Below are positions 36,833 to 48,489 of a stretch of 64,000 nucleotides of DNA, one piece after another. A program made the position numbers and the translations under genes. Source of the DNA: Linanthus parryae (lineage: Eukaryota > Streptophyta > Magnoliopsida > Ericales > Polemoniaceae); contig JALGPY010000009.1 of assembly GCA_023055425.1 (NCBI GenBank), positions 32,469,275-32,533,274 on the forward strand. The letters are read 5' to 3'. A model generated the notes under the pieces. It was not told where the DNA came from. It worked only from the letters and a program-made list of their open reading frames with translations, and made no database searches. Position 1 is the stretch's first letter; every line of letters begins with the position of its first letter.

Positions 36833-37929
36833 ATTATTTGATTTTGTTCAATTATAGTGATTGTTATTACATATTTGTCTGGTTCAAGCTGTTTCTTCAT
36901 CTTGCACTGTAGTTTGTTGTCATTTTGATCAATCAAATGATGGTTATCGATTATCCCAAGCATTGAATTTTATAAACAGTTTCTAATCTCAACCTCTAAA
37001 TTCGACATTGCAATTGGTTGTTAGGAATTAGATAGTGTCACTTTTGATTCTGGTAGGAGTTTGGCTGTATGATGCAAGTGAACTAAGCCTCCATATTGGG
37101 GAAGAGATTGATGATTTGTTGGGTTTCAGTGGAATAATGGTTGTGATTTTGTTTGGTGATGGAGTTGGTTGAAGTTGGTGTAATGGAGGTATTTGCTGGG
37201 TTTATTACAGGTGGGGGAATTTTTGAAGGAGGTTAGGATGGTGTTAGGTGTTTGGTTGTTTGCAGGTTAATGTCATGGTTATGGTGGATGTTTTGTTTGG
37301 TTAAGGCAGTGGAGTTGTGGGTTTGTTTGGTGTAAATTGGTAGCTCAGGTGGATGTTTGGTTATGGAGAAGGAGGGGATTGCATGTTGGTATTGGTATTG
37401 TTGATTCCCCTTTTCTTTCATTTGAAAAAAAAAAGTATTAGTGTCGTGTTCTCGGTGTTCTTGAACCATGACCACCAAGAACTCTAAGAACATCAATATA
37501 AAAATCAGCTTGATCTATTTGTGGCTTTTTTTTAGCTTCTTTGCTATCTTGTTCCTCTTAATTTCTTTTTTCTCTGTTATAAACTTTACATGAGGAATCT
37601 TAAATGGAGAGGTCGAATCTGCAAATTTTTTGTGTTCTTGGTGTTCTTGATGTAATATATTCAAAATGACAGATGTTCTTGGTGTTTGATATTTTCTCGG
37701 TGGTGGTGTTCTTGTTTCTCTTGAAGATACACATGGGCAAAAAAGTAATATGGTCCAAAAAATTCAATCAATCACTTTTCTAACAGAACATAACAGAAGG
37801 GTGCTAAGTGTCCACGGAATATTCCATTAAATGGGTGCAAAATGTCTTTTTCCAAAAGTCAGGGTAGCAGGGAGGATTTAATCCAAAAATCAGGGATGGT
37901 CAGTGTCTTTTACCCTCAGATAAGTGATA

Positions 37930-38187
37930 CTTCATCTATTCTCTATATATATCTTCACATTTTTATTTTACCACTATTCTTTTGATCACTTTGATTCTGT
38001 GATTTGATTAGTAAAACAATGCAATAATTTGATAATCATTGCATGATGTTGTAGAGTAAACTTTACTCTACAGCACCATGGAAAATTTACCAAACAAAAT
38101 TGTCGTTTTGCTATCGAAATCATCGAATCAAAGTGACCCGGTTACGGAAGAAAAAGTCGGAGTGTGAAGATAGATAGAGAACGGAGG
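37930..38187. mobile_element. Stowaway-like MITE, copy b
   Basis: TA-flanked element whose ends are inverted: CTTCATCTATTCTCTAT at the left, and the complement of CCTCCGTTCTCTATCTAT at the right. The interior matches copies a and c ('aaagtgaccc', 'gtagagtaaactttactctac' type palindrome). It begins about 14 bases after the end of E3. Confidence 0.7.
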
Positions 38188-38348
38188 TAGTAAAAGTTAT
38201 CCCTTTTGTTCTTTTTTTTTTGGATATATTTCTTTTTATACTACAAAACAAAAGAAACAAAAATAATAATAATAATTAAAAAGAAATAACAAAACCGGTT
38301 CAAGTCTCGCAATAACCGACCAGAATCGGAACCGAACCAAACCGATGT

Positions 38349-41190
38349 TGTAATACCCCAACTAATTAGTATTTAGTATGCGTAAAATAGTAATTGGAGA
38401 AGCTAAAAAAGAACTTAGTTGCAAAAAAATAAGTTTGGATAAAATAATGAATTTTATTTGTGTAAGATTTTAGAAAAATGTTAGATTAGTATTGATGATT
38501 AATACGTGGGTGTTTCTCAATTTTTAGTTTTTTAAGTTAATAGCGCGTGTACGACCACCGCGAAATATCGTGTGTAGGCCACACCCAATCACCTAAGGGA
38601 CTTGTGCTCCACCCACACCTTAAAGTTTCTCCCCAACTTCATCTTCTCCAAGGCTTTTGTTCTTCGGGAAAAATCTCCAACCGCCTCCAAACCCATCACC
38701 GCCTCTATCACCATCAAGGAAACTCACCTCCCCAAGAAACCTAGCCCATTTAAGGCTCTCATCACCAGCCACCTCCTCATCACCAGCCGCCACCACCACC
38801 TCCCTCACCATTGCCATCTTCATCACCATCGCCATCATCACCACCTTCAAGCTCCCGGCAAGAAGAACCCACCACCACCTTCATCTCTCTCTACCCTCAG
38901 CTCTCTCTCTCTCTATCATTCCCCCTCTCTGTTACAGGAAACAACAAGACAGAAGCAGGAAGTAGCATCAGCCACAACCACCACTACAGCCACCATTGTT
39001 GTCGGCGACAACAACACAAGAAGCAAACCCACGTCTCTCTCTCTCTCTCTCCTTCTCTTTATTTCGCCATCTCACTGCACTTCCTTTCATCCTCCTCTGT
39101 CCAAAAACAGTGGGCAAGAGCACCAGGAGTAAGAGCAACAGAAGCCACCCCGCCACCACCGGAACTCCACTGTTGGCCGACCAAGCTTTGGCCAAGCTTC
39201 ACCAGGCAGCACCCACCCTCTAGCTGGGCTTCCACTCAGCTCCTAGGAGTACAAGGAGGGAAATAGAAGGTTCAGAAGCATACTAGGACATTCCAGTAGC
39301 CGCCATCATCCTCCACCTCCGAGCACCTCATCGGCAAGCTTCACTCACCTCATTTCTTGACTGTTTCGGCCATTTTTGGCCTAGTTATGTTCTAAATATT
39401 CTAATTATTTGTTTTAGATAGTCAAAATCGTATCTTGATAGCTTGAATCCATGTTTAGATTGATGAAATTGAAGTTCTTGTTAAAGGGGGAGGGTAAAAG
39501 TGTAGTTTAGCAAAACTGTTTATAGCATAAGATAGGGGAGCTGATTGTCATATTCAGAACTGAAAAGGTAGTTTTGTCTTTTAATCAATCTCTTGTGAGT
39601 TGAGGGGGTGTTTGCTATCTTTTCCTAAAACTTAAAATGAACTGCTTGTCTTTTACTTAAACAGTATACTGTACGCAAAAAATAAAGTTGTTATTAATGG
39701 ACTGAAAATATTTTCTAAAAATAATAGTTTTTGTTCCCGTTACGAAAAAGTGATTCGGGTGTTGTAAGACTATACGAGGCGTTCGTTAAAAATTAAATAA
39801 GAAATGTTTATATTAAAATCTTTAAATAAAATTTGTTAAGTCACTTAGCTTACAATTTGGGTGTTCAATAATTGTAAAAATTTGACGTCTGGTAGTTTGT
39901 AACATTGTGGCGTCGTGTTGAGTATCTAGTAGAAGTTTCTTAAAACATAGTAGTTGTAAATATCATTTAATCGTTATAATTGTAATAGTTCATTTTCAAA
40001 AATATGAGTTAGCCTTAGTTTTCAATATTATTTCATGTCTCTTATAAAAGAACTTCTCTAATTAAATAATCACTTTTAAGAAATAAAATAAAATTAAATT
40101 TAATAGTCATTTAAAAATGGACGCGTTGTCTTATATAATTTCGTTATTAAGAAAATATAACAAAAGAGAGAAACTTTGGGGTTTTGGGTTGAACTAAAAA
40201 CTAAAAAGAATACTTGTTAGAACTTGTAGCATTTTATTTGGACATTTATTGATTCAGAAGCTACGGTTTGTAGGTGACGATTTTATAGGCGAGGACTACT
40301 TCTAGGATGTGTTATTACTATTGCGTTACGGTAAGTGAACATGTCAAGCATTGCGTGACTAGCTCATTTCGTGTCGCAATATGACTTTTTAAACTTGCCA
40401 CAAAATGTATTTATTATTTATTTACATGTTTTATTTGTAATTTATTTACATTTTAAAGAATTAGCTTTGCTTTGATACTGTCACACGAATAATAATAATC
40501 CGTAAATAACGTAAAGTGGAAAGATTTGTGCGGGGATCGTTATATGCACTTTTCGTTAAGATTGCTCGTGGTTGGCTGCGGTCACCCGACCCGTTTATTT
40601 ATACCCGGTCGCAACCTTCCGGTCGCTCCATGTACTCACCTCTCTGTCCGCGAGGAGTCTTAGGGGGTGTCGGCACTTAAGGTCATGGTTGCTAGTGATA
40701 GTATAGTAGATCTTCCCCGTATCAAAAAAGTTAATAATACAGTTTTCTCTGAGACTTGGATATTTATGAAAGTTAATAATACAGTTTTCGGCACTTATTG
40801 GTGCTCTTACTTTATTCATCGAGCTTACTCTTTTATGACTTATTTCCTCTTTATATTTATTGTGAAACGAAATCATGCTTCGTCATCTGTTTTACGTGTT
40901 TGGGTGTTACTTACTCAGTATCTCAATGCTGACTTTAAAACTACGGATCCTGTTTCCTTCTCACTGTAGGTTTAGCAGCCGAGGACTGTGGTGTAGCAGG
41001 GTACGAGAATCATCTAGTTGGATATCATCACGAGTAGTAATGTATTATGGTTAGCAAATAGAGACGCGTTTAATATCTAGAGACATTATGATATGTTTAA
41101 TAATGTAATAAATATCTTGGGTGTTATGCTTTTGATTTCCGCCTTTACTTTTAGCATCGCCCTCCCGGTCTTGTCCAAGCCGGATAATAA
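38349..41190 (+). mobile_element. Ty3/gypsy LTR, Tekay/Del-like, boundaries partly uncertain
   Basis: It starts TGTAATACCCCAACTAATTAG, a typical chromovirus LTR start. Near 40530-40680 it carries the stretch of gggatcgttatatgc, gtttatttatacccgg and ggtgtcggca blocks that I associate with Tekay-type LTRs. The first third is C-rich with many proline/histidine/serine frames (38600-39260), which are not convincing genes. No internal gypsy coding sequence is attached, so it is a solo or truncated LTR. The right end, expected to close with a TTACA-type terminus, is not found; 41190 is approximate. Confidence 0.5.
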
Positions 41191-41224
41191 CTCCGTTTTC
41201 GAAGTTATTTAATTACTTCTTTTT

Positions 41225-42572
41225 CTGCATTTTGCGTGCTCATCATGGAGAATTCGCCGTCTTTTGAGTATAATATGCTTAAATTGTGAGACGGGTTTCT
41301 TATATATTTTTGTGCTTTTATTGTGATATGATCGCGGATTCTTGTTTCGTTTTGTGATTGGCAGGAAATAGGGCGCGAGGATCAAAGAGGATGAAGAGAC
41401 GCGGAAACGAGGAACTCAAGGAAAAAAGCCAAAGAAATGCAGCAGACAGTCTCTTCACACGAAATTAATGCCTTAGACAAAATTCAGAGAAGCTCCAAAA
41501 GTCTTCGGGGAATGGCCGGCAGTATTGAAATGCGAAGGTCTTCGCGCGAAGACTGAATCTCTTCGCACGAAGAGAAACTGTCTTCGCACGAAGACATCGC
41601 CAGATTCAGCAAATCGTTGGGGCTGTTATGTAATTACTTTAAACTTCTTATAAACATTATGGGAATGTATTAGAAGGAGTTAGGGCATGTTATATCACTA
41701 TTCTTACGTTGGAACTTGTGTTTGGATCTTGGAGAGAGATTGTGGAAGCTTGTATTCATCTGTCTACCTTCTAAAACTTCTTCTTTTATCTAGTTTTGGA
41801 TTATGATCATGAAAACTTGTATTTTGATCATGTCTTTGAGTAGCTAAACTCTTATCTCAGGATATCTCGTAGGGAACTAGGGTTTGATCACCACGGTTTG
41901 TGGTTTTATGGATTTTGACTTCAAGCTTTTCTAGCTTAAATGATGATATTTTGTTTAGTTATGTGTGTTTTATGATTATCATTCATCATTCCTATTGTTA
42001 GACGTATCAATAGAATTGAGCTAGGTTATGAATGTTAGAGGAATCAACGTTTGTTGCCCGGAAACTTGAAACACACACTAGCCGTGTTTAGGGTTGAGTA
42101 ATCTTGCTAGTTAGCTAAGAACTAAGAGTATACCAATAGTTATAATGCATGCTTGAGCTTGATTAGGTTAGAGGAATCAATTATGATAGTTTAAGCATAG
42201 GTGTTGGTTGAGGAATCTTCAACATATTGGTGCTCGTTTGACTAAATAAAGTATCATCGTGTTATCAAAACATAAATCCGGCGTGGTGTGACATCCTTAG
42301 TGACCCGTAGAGATATCCTGACTTTGTCAACTTAGTAAGAAACTATTAACAATTCATCTTTATTAATCGTGAAGCAGTTCATTCGGTTAATTGGGATTCG
42401 TGTTCTCTTTAATTTAGTAGACGTAGCAAAACAAACAAATGCCCTTTGCCCACATAAGGATTGGAAATAGCGACTAATTTAAAAAGAATTCTCTTGGGTT
42501 CGACAACCCGAATTTCCGGAATTTATCACTACACCGACAATTGTACACTTGTAGTTCGGGCGTGTCACCGGA
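41225..42572 (+). mobile_element. Ty3/gypsy LTR fragment, Tat/Athila-like
   Basis: The arrangement is characteristic of long non-chromovirus gypsy LTRs: a splice-like 'ggcaggaa' near 41360, a block of short palindromes at 41538-41600, the 'gagtagctaaactc' stretch near 41840, and a terminal part with 'ttgggttcgacaacccg', 'tgtacacttgtag' and 'cgggcgtgtca'. The last segment has a diverged counterpart at 52240-52312, and 'gagtagctaaactc' recurs at 43000. No coding domains are present. Confidence 0.5.
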
Positions 42573-42739
42573 TAAGGGGGTTGTTGCAAATGTACCGGTT
42601 CCGGTTCCACGATTCATTCAGGTTAGACCTACCTCCCATTCTATGGTTTCAGTTAACTGGAACCGAACCGATCACTTGAATACACTCGATTAACCGAACC
42701 GCCTGTTCGGTTCCAGTTCCATTGACCTAGTCTGCTGGA

Positions 42740-43094
42740 GGCGTCCATCACCATATTTTAAGGGTAAACAGTGGAACAAAGCATAGTTAAGGTCGAGTGA
42801 GTTTCTATGACCACGTGATGACCTAGGGACAGTTTGTAAGAAAAGCTAGCTGAGAAACGCAGAGGAGGCGTGGAGGAACACGATTTGAATGCGTTGGAGC
42901 ACTACAGAGCTAAGATTCATCGTTTGATCTTCCAAAACTATTTTTATCTATCTCTTATGATGTTTACTATGATTCTTATCATTGATTACAATATGATGAG
43001 TAGCTAAACTCATTAGATCGGGACCCGAGTTGAGATGAGGGTATTGTTGTCGATTTTTGATATTATGAGATTATATTTCATGTTTTGAACTTAA
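42740..43094 (+). mobile_element. Second gypsy LTR fragment, left part
   Basis: It contains 'gagtagctaaactca' (about 43000), shared with the fragment at 41225-42572, and runs up to the insertion point of element C. It continues on the other side of C at 51611-52312. CTTAA at 43090-43094 is the target duplication of C. Confidence 0.5.
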
Positions 43095-44524
43095 TGTAGG
43101 GTTTTGATTCATGGATCGCGCAAACGGAAGCATAATCAAACAAATAACCATGCAAAACCCTCCAAGGATCACAAGTCTAGATGCATAACGATAGTGAAGG
43201 TAAGAAATCATAAACACACCTTTGGGTTCTCCTTGATGACTTCAAACGCGAATAGTGTCACGTTCTCTATAGTTGATCCACGCCTAGAGTTGTTCCTAGA
43301 TCTCCAATCACCTTGGTGCTAGCCCGGATTGAAAGGAGGGTGAAGAAATCACGCAAAACGAGACACCAAAAGGGGTTCGGCACCCTTTGTGGCGTCGGGG
43401 ACAAGGGGCGGCGGCAAGGGGGCGGCGTCCCTCTTGTGGCTTGCTCTCTCTCTCCTTTGTTCTCTCCTACTCTTGTTATGTTCTCTCTTAGAGCATAAGT
43501 CTGTAGAGAAGGAAGGAGGAGGGTCCTTTATATAGTCCAACAACTCCTTGTCAACTACCTAAAGGACTTATTCTAGTCCTACTAGAATTCAATTTAGTCC
43601 CTTCCTTGCAAATTAGTCCCTACTAAGTTTGCAAGGGTTTGCAAAGTGATCCTTCCAATTAATTAATCCAATTAATTAATTCCATAATCTGGTACAACTC
43701 TATATAGCGTGTGACCCCATAGGTTCTATCTAGTTGGTAGCAACTCTTTGCTAATATGGAGCGGTTTCTAGCAAAACATCCATTCTAGCCAACTAATAGA
43801 ATAGTCATCTAGACAACCTTGTACAAGTAATTGTCTCATCCCTTTGCCTCCATATCCGGATTGGACACGAGACATACAAGTCACACTCGTATATCCAATC
43901 CCTAGTTCCTCGATCCATGGAATAGCCTTATTCGTGCAAATAACATCAATATCCCATATATTGATTTATTTGAGTCTGGCCAGACATTCTATAAGCACTA
44001 TCCTCGAGTGGCCTTGGATATTTGCTCCCGTTATGTGGGAGGGGCAAATCCTCTCTACGTCCACTACGATCTCTAAGCTTGCTTCTCATTGTATCCAGTA
44101 CACGCCTTTATAACTACCCAGTTACGGTGTAGCGTTTAACGCTACCAAGATCACAATGATCCACAACTAGAATATCTAGTGACTTCAAGTCTAAGGATGA
44201 CAATACCATTGTACCCGAGAAGCACTTGTGACTCAACATAACGTGTATGTAGCCTTCTCGGTGATGGGTCAATCCAGTGCAACATTCCGTAATGCACACC
44301 TATGTGTTGGATCGTGATATCTCCATATCAATCCAACCCCATACTAGTCTATAGATGATTGTCCCATTTAATCATTATACTTGACTAGGGATATTTAAGA
44401 TAAACAACACAATTGTAAATCTAAGGACTTCATTATATTAAATATCCAATAAATAATAAATGAATTTCTAGCCAATTACAAATTCATACTAAACTAGATT
44501 GCCTCTAGGGCATCTATTCCAACA
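43095..44524 (-). repeat. 3' LTR of element C
   Basis: 1430 bp, TG...CA, reads as identical to 50176-51605 with no length difference. Short frames inside recur exactly in both LTRs and are not genes. Confidence 0.95.
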
Positions 44525-44535
44525 GTCTCCCACTT
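44525..44535 (-). promoter_or_regulatory. Polypurine tract of element C
   Basis: The minus strand reads AAGTGGGAGAC directly before the 3' LTR start TGTTGG. It lies three bases downstream of the polyprotein stop codon. Confidence 0.85.
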
Positions 44536-44538
44536 GCA

Positions 44539-47500
44539 CTAGAGCCAATCTGGCGCATCTCGTATGCCCATACTCCTAGTGTGCCCTTCATGCTTCCACT
44601 GCGTGAGAGGCTTTGTAAGCGGGTCTGACAGATTATCATCTGTAGGAATCTTGCATATCCGAACGTCTCCTCTATCGATAATATCTCGAATCAGATGGAA
44701 CTTCCTGAGCACGTGCTTGGACTTCTGGTGCGATCTGGGTTCCTTTGATTGCGCGATCGCCCCAGTGTTGTCACAGAACAACTCCACTGGATCCGCAATG
44801 CTAGGGACCACACCAAGTTCAGAAACAAACTTTCTGATCCAAACAGCCTCCTTTGCTGCGCCATTTGCAGCAATGTACTCAGCCTCTGTTGTAGAATCAG
44901 CTACCGTCTCTTGCTTGGAACTCTTCCAGCTCACCGCTGCTCCATTCAGGCAAAACACATATCCCGACTGTGATCTAAAGTCATCTCTATCGGTTTGGAA
45001 GCTTGCATCGGTGTAACCCCTTACACGCAACTCTTCCTCACCGCCAAACATCAAGAAGGCATCCTTAGTTCTTCTCAAGTACTTTAGGATGTTCTTGACA
45101 GCAATCCAGTGACTCTCACCCGGATTGGATTGGTATCTGCTTGTCATACTCAAGGCATATGACACATCTGGTCTAGTACATAACATGGCGTACATGATAG
45201 ACCCTATGGCCGAGGCATAGGGAATCCTACTCATGCGTTCCTTCTCAATCTCATTGGAAGGACAACCACTCTTTGAAAGAGTGATTCCATGTGACATGGG
45301 CAAGAATCCCTTCTTGGAATCTTGCATGTTGAACCGTTTCAACACCTTGTCAATATATGTACTTTGACTTAGGCCTAGCAACCTCTTAGATCTATCTCTA
45401 TAGATCTTTATACCGAGTATATAGGCTGCTTCCCCTAAGTCTTTCATTGAGAAACACTTTCCTAGCCAATCTTTCACAGATTGCAGCATGGGAATGTCGT
45501 TTCCAATGAGTAGTATGTCATCCACATACAAGACCAGAAAAGCTACAGAGCTCCCACTAACCTTCTTGTAGACACAAGACTCATCTTCGTTTCTGATGAA
45601 GCCAAACTCTTTGACCACTTCATCAAAACGTCGATTCCAACTCCTAGAAGCTTGCTTCAACCCATAAATGGATCGTTGCAGCTTACACACTTTGTTGGCT
45701 TGCTTTGGATCTTCAAAACCCTCCGGCTGTATCATATACACATCCTCGAGGAGATTCCCATAAAGGAATGCTGTTTTGACATCCATCTGCCAAATCTCAT
45801 AGTCGTAGTATGCTGCAATTGCAAGTAGGATTCGGATGGATTTGGTCATAGCGACTGGTGAAAAGGTTTCATCATAGTCAATACCATGAATCTGTCTGAA
45901 TCCTTTAGTCACCAATCGGCCCTTATAGGTAATCACATTACCATCCATGTCGATCTTCTTCTTGAAGACCCACTTGCACCCTATGGGTCGCGCCCCATCA
46001 GGTGGTTCCACCAAAGTCCATACTTTGTTGGTATACATGGATTCCATCTCGGATCTCATGGCCTCAAGCCACTTCTGCGAGTCTGGGCCATTCATGGCCT
46101 CCTCATAGGTAGTAGGCTCATCATCTATGAGCATCGTGTCACCGGAATCAGTTACGAGAAGTCCATACCTCTCGGGTTCCTGGCGCACTCTACTAGATCT
46201 GCGAAGCTCTTGTGTTACCTGAACAGGTGGATCCACAACTGCTTGTGATTCCTGTTCATGTTCCATAATCGGTTTAGTAATTTGTGGTTCTTGAACTTCT
46301 TCAAGTTCTACATTCCTCCCACTTGCTTCTTTAGAGACAAACTCTCTTTCTAGAAACACGCCGGTCCGAGCAACAAACACTTTGTTCTCGGTTGGATTGT
46401 AGAAATAGTATCCCTTAGTTTCCTTAGGGTACCCCACAAATTTACACTTATCCGATTTAGGCCCTAGCTTGTCTGATTGTAAACGTTTTACATAGACATC
46501 ACAGCCCCAAATCCTCATGAACGACAGTGTGGGACGCCTCCCACTCCACATCTCATATGGTGTCTTCATGACTGATTTAGATGGAACACGGTTAATGGTA
46601 AAAGCTGCACTTAATAGAGCGTAGCCCCAAAATGATAATGGAAGATCGGTTTGACACATCATAGACCGAACCATATCCAATAGGGTTCGATTCCTCCTCT
46701 CAGACACGCCATTCCATTGTGGCGTTCCGGGTGGAGTGAGTTGGGACACGATCCCACACTCTCTAAGATAGTCGTCAAACTCTTGGCTCAAGTATTCTCC
46801 TCCACGATCCGATCGTAGAGCCTTGATACTTTTGCCAAGTTGCTTCTCTACTTCATTCTTGAATTCCTTGAACACTTCAAAGGATTCGGATTTTGCCCTC
46901 ATAAGGTACACAAATCCATATCTACTGTAATCATCAGTAAACGTAATGAAGTAGACATAACCACCCTTGGCAGGCGTGGCAAATGGCCCACACACATCAG
47001 TATGTATGAGCGCCAATTGCTCACTAGTCCTCTCACCTTTCTTATTGAAAGGGGACTTTGTCATTTTTCCCAATAAACAAGCTTCACATGTCTCATATGA
47101 TTCAAAATCAAATGAGTCTAGCAATCCATCCTTATGGAGTCTAGATACACGTTTCTCATTTATGTGGCCTAAACGACAATGCCATAAATAAGCAGGATTT
47201 AAATCATTTATTTTAATCCGCTTGGTATTAATGTTGTAGACAGGATTACTTAGATCAAGGACATAAAGTCCATTAAATAATTGCGCACTAAAATAGTGAA
47301 TATTATTCAAATAAAAGGAACAACAATTGTTCTTTATTGAAATAATAAAACCTTCCTTGTCCAAACAAGAAATAGAAATAATGTTTCTGCTCATAGCAGG
47401 GACAAAATAGCAATTATTTAATTCTAAAACTAATCCTGAGGGCAGAGATAGCTCGCAAACGCCTATGGCCAATGCAGCAACCTTTGCTCCATTCCCAACG

Positions 47501-48489
47501 CGCAGATCTACCTCCCCTTTAGCCAATCTTTTACTTCTCTTTAGATCCTGCATATTTCGACAAATATGAGATCCACATCCAGTATCTAATACCCATGATG
47601 TAGAGACAGTTAAATTGACATCTACAACAAAAATACCTGGTGGTGGTGGAATCACTATTCCAAGCCGTTTGTCCTCCAAATATTTTGGGCAGTTCCTCTT
47701 CCAGTGTCCAGGTTGACTACAGTAGTGACATTCACCCTTAGTCACGACCTTGGCAATTCCACCAACAGGCTTAAGGGCTTGTTCCTTGGACTTGGCAATT
47801 GACTTGCCTTTGCCCTTGGAGGAAGAGGCAAACTTTTTACCCTTTCTTTTATGCACCATCATAATGGCCTTGCCCTTACCCTTGTTGATGCTCTGTTCAG
47901 CCGTCCTCAACATGTTGAGCAAATCTGGCAGTGGCTTAACGATCTCGTTCATGTTATAGTTCATAATGAACTGTCCATAACTCTCGGGCAACGATTGCAA
48001 CACGAGATCCGTTGCCAACTCTTGGCCGACCGGGAACCCAAGTCGGGCGAGATTCTCCAAGTACCCGATCATTCGGAGTACATGGGGTCCCACCGGGTTC
48101 CCTTCTGCCAGATGACATTTGAACAGTGCCTTTGAGACCTCATACCTCTCTACCCTTGCCTGCTCTTGGAAGAGCTGCTTTAGATGTTCGATCATATCGA
48201 CAGCATTCATGTTCTCATGTTGCTTCTGAAGCTCAGAGGTCATGGTGCAAAGCATTAGGCAGGCCGCATCATTAGCATCATCAACATGCTTTTGATACGC
48301 CTTTAAGGCAGCAGGTGTCTGATTGTCCGGACCTTCTGGAACTTGCTCCTCTATTGCGTACAGCTTCTTTTCTTGCTTGAGAACAATTCTCAAGTTTCTG
48401 TACCAATCGAGAAAGTTGGTTCCTGAGAGCTTGTCCTTCTCAAGGACAGATCGTAGGGAATGTTGTGAACTCGATGAGTTGTTTGCCAT
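44539..48489 (-). CDS. Copia gag-pol polyprotein of element C, 1316 aa, intact
   Basis: One uninterrupted frame encodes all copia functions in order. Gag (UBN2-like) covers residues 1 to about 230. A CCHC zinc knuckle follows at about 253-267 (CHYCSQPGHWKRNCP). The aspartic protease active site is near 300 (WVLDTGCGSHIC, intact Asp-Thr-Gly). The GAG pre-integrase domain is near 433 (YLWHCRLGHINEKRV). The integrase core has Asp near 497 (HTDVCGPF), Asp near 558 (LRSDRGGEY) and Glu near 595 (NGVSERRN), a DD35E-like spacing. RT runs from about 800, with QMDVKTAFLYGN near 898 and the catalytic YVDDILLIGND near 986. RNase H follows with GYTDASFQTD and DSTTEAEYIAANGAAKEAVW (near 1193). All visible catalytic residues are present. 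Protease would cut the product into capsid and enzymes acting in virus-like particles. The start MANNSSSSQHSL is the first Met, and the gag of element D begins similarly. Confidence 0.95.
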   Translation of the reverse strand: MANNSSSSQHSLRSVLEKDKLSGTNFLDWYRNLRIVLKQEKKLYAIEEQVPEGPDNQTPAALKAYQKHVDDANDAACLMLCTMTSELQKQHENMNAVDMIEHLKQLFQEQARVERYEVSKALFKCHLAEGNPVGPHVLRMIGYLENLARLGFPVGQELATDLVLQSLPESYGQFIMNYNMNEIVKPLPDLLNMLRTAEQSINKGKGKAIMMVHKRKGKKFASSSKGKGKSIAKSKEQALKPVGGIAKVVTKGECHYCSQPGHWKRNCPKYLEDKRLGIVIPPPPGIFVVDVNLTVSTSWVLDTGCGSHICRNMQDLKRSKRLAKGEVDLRVGNGAKVAALAIGVCELSLPSGLVLELNNCYFVPAMSRNIISISCLDKEGFIISIKNNCCSFYLNNIHYFSAQLFNGLYVLDLSNPVYNINTKRIKINDLNPAYLWHCRLGHINEKRVSRLHKDGLLDSFDFESYETCEACLLGKMTKSPFNKKGERTSEQLALIHTDVCGPFATPAKGGYVYFITFTDDYSRYGFVYLMRAKSESFEVFKEFKNEVEKQLGKSIKALRSDRGGEYLSQEFDDYLRECGIVSQLTPPGTPQWNGVSERRNRTLLDMVRSMMCQTDLPLSFWGYALLSAAFTINRVPSKSVMKTPYEMWSGRRPTLSFMRIWGCDVYVKRLQSDKLGPKSDKCKFVGYPKETKGYYFYNPTENKVFVARTGVFLEREFVSKEASGRNVELEEVQEPQITKPIMEHEQESQAVVDPPVQVTQELRRSSRVRQEPERYGLLVTDSGDTMLIDDEPTTYEEAMNGPDSQKWLEAMRSEMESMYTNKVWTLVEPPDGARPIGCKWVFKKKIDMDGNVITYKGRLVTKGFRQIHGIDYDETFSPVAMTKSIRILLAIAAYYDYEIWQMDVKTAFLYGNLLEDVYMIQPEGFEDPKQANKVCKLQRSIYGLKQASRSWNRRFDEVVKEFGFIRNEDESCVYKKVSGSSVAFLVLYVDDILLIGNDIPMLQSVKDWLGKCFSMKDLGEAAYILGIKIYRDRSKRLLGLSQSTYIDKVLKRFNMQDSKKGFLPMSHGITLSKSGCPSNEIEKERMSRIPYASAIGSIMYAMLCTRPDVSYALSMTSRYQSNPGESHWIAVKNILKYLRRTKDAFLMFGGEEELRVRGYTDASFQTDRDDFRSQSGYVFCLNGAAVSWKSSKQETVADSTTEAEYIAANGAAKEAVWIRKFVSELGVVPSIADPVELFCDNTGAIAQSKEPRSHQKSKHVLRKFHLIRDIIDRGDVRICKIPTDDNLSDPLTKPLTQWKHEGHTRSMGIRDAPDWL

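Larger units (their letters stand above)
35678..37915 (+). mobile_element. Pack-MULE-like element E3 with captured gene pieces
   Basis: The termini match E1 and E2 (left GAGTAAAAGACACTGACCAC, right complement ending TTTTACCC). The flanking 9-mers TTAGATTAA (35669-35677) and TCAGATAAG (37916-37924) agree at 6 of 9 positions, a worn target duplication. The subterminal parts also align with E2. The interior carries a PB1-domain gene piece (35974-36180) and the last exon of a histone H2A gene with part of its intron (36440-36832). Genomic pieces of unrelated host genes between MULE ends define a Pack-MULE. No transposase is present. Confidence 0.85.

Noticed and set aside
38602..39266. Plus-strand frames of up to 176 codons rich in Pro, His and Ser
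   Set aside because: The C-rich stretch lies in a gypsy LTR, three overlapping frames are open at once, and there is no domain.
43104..44299. Five short frames recurring exactly at 50185-51380
   Set aside because: They are exact duplicates because they lie in the two LTRs of element C; none resembles a protein family.
44564..45016. 150-codon plus-strand frame
   Set aside because: It is the antisense shadow of the RNase H part of the element C polyprotein.
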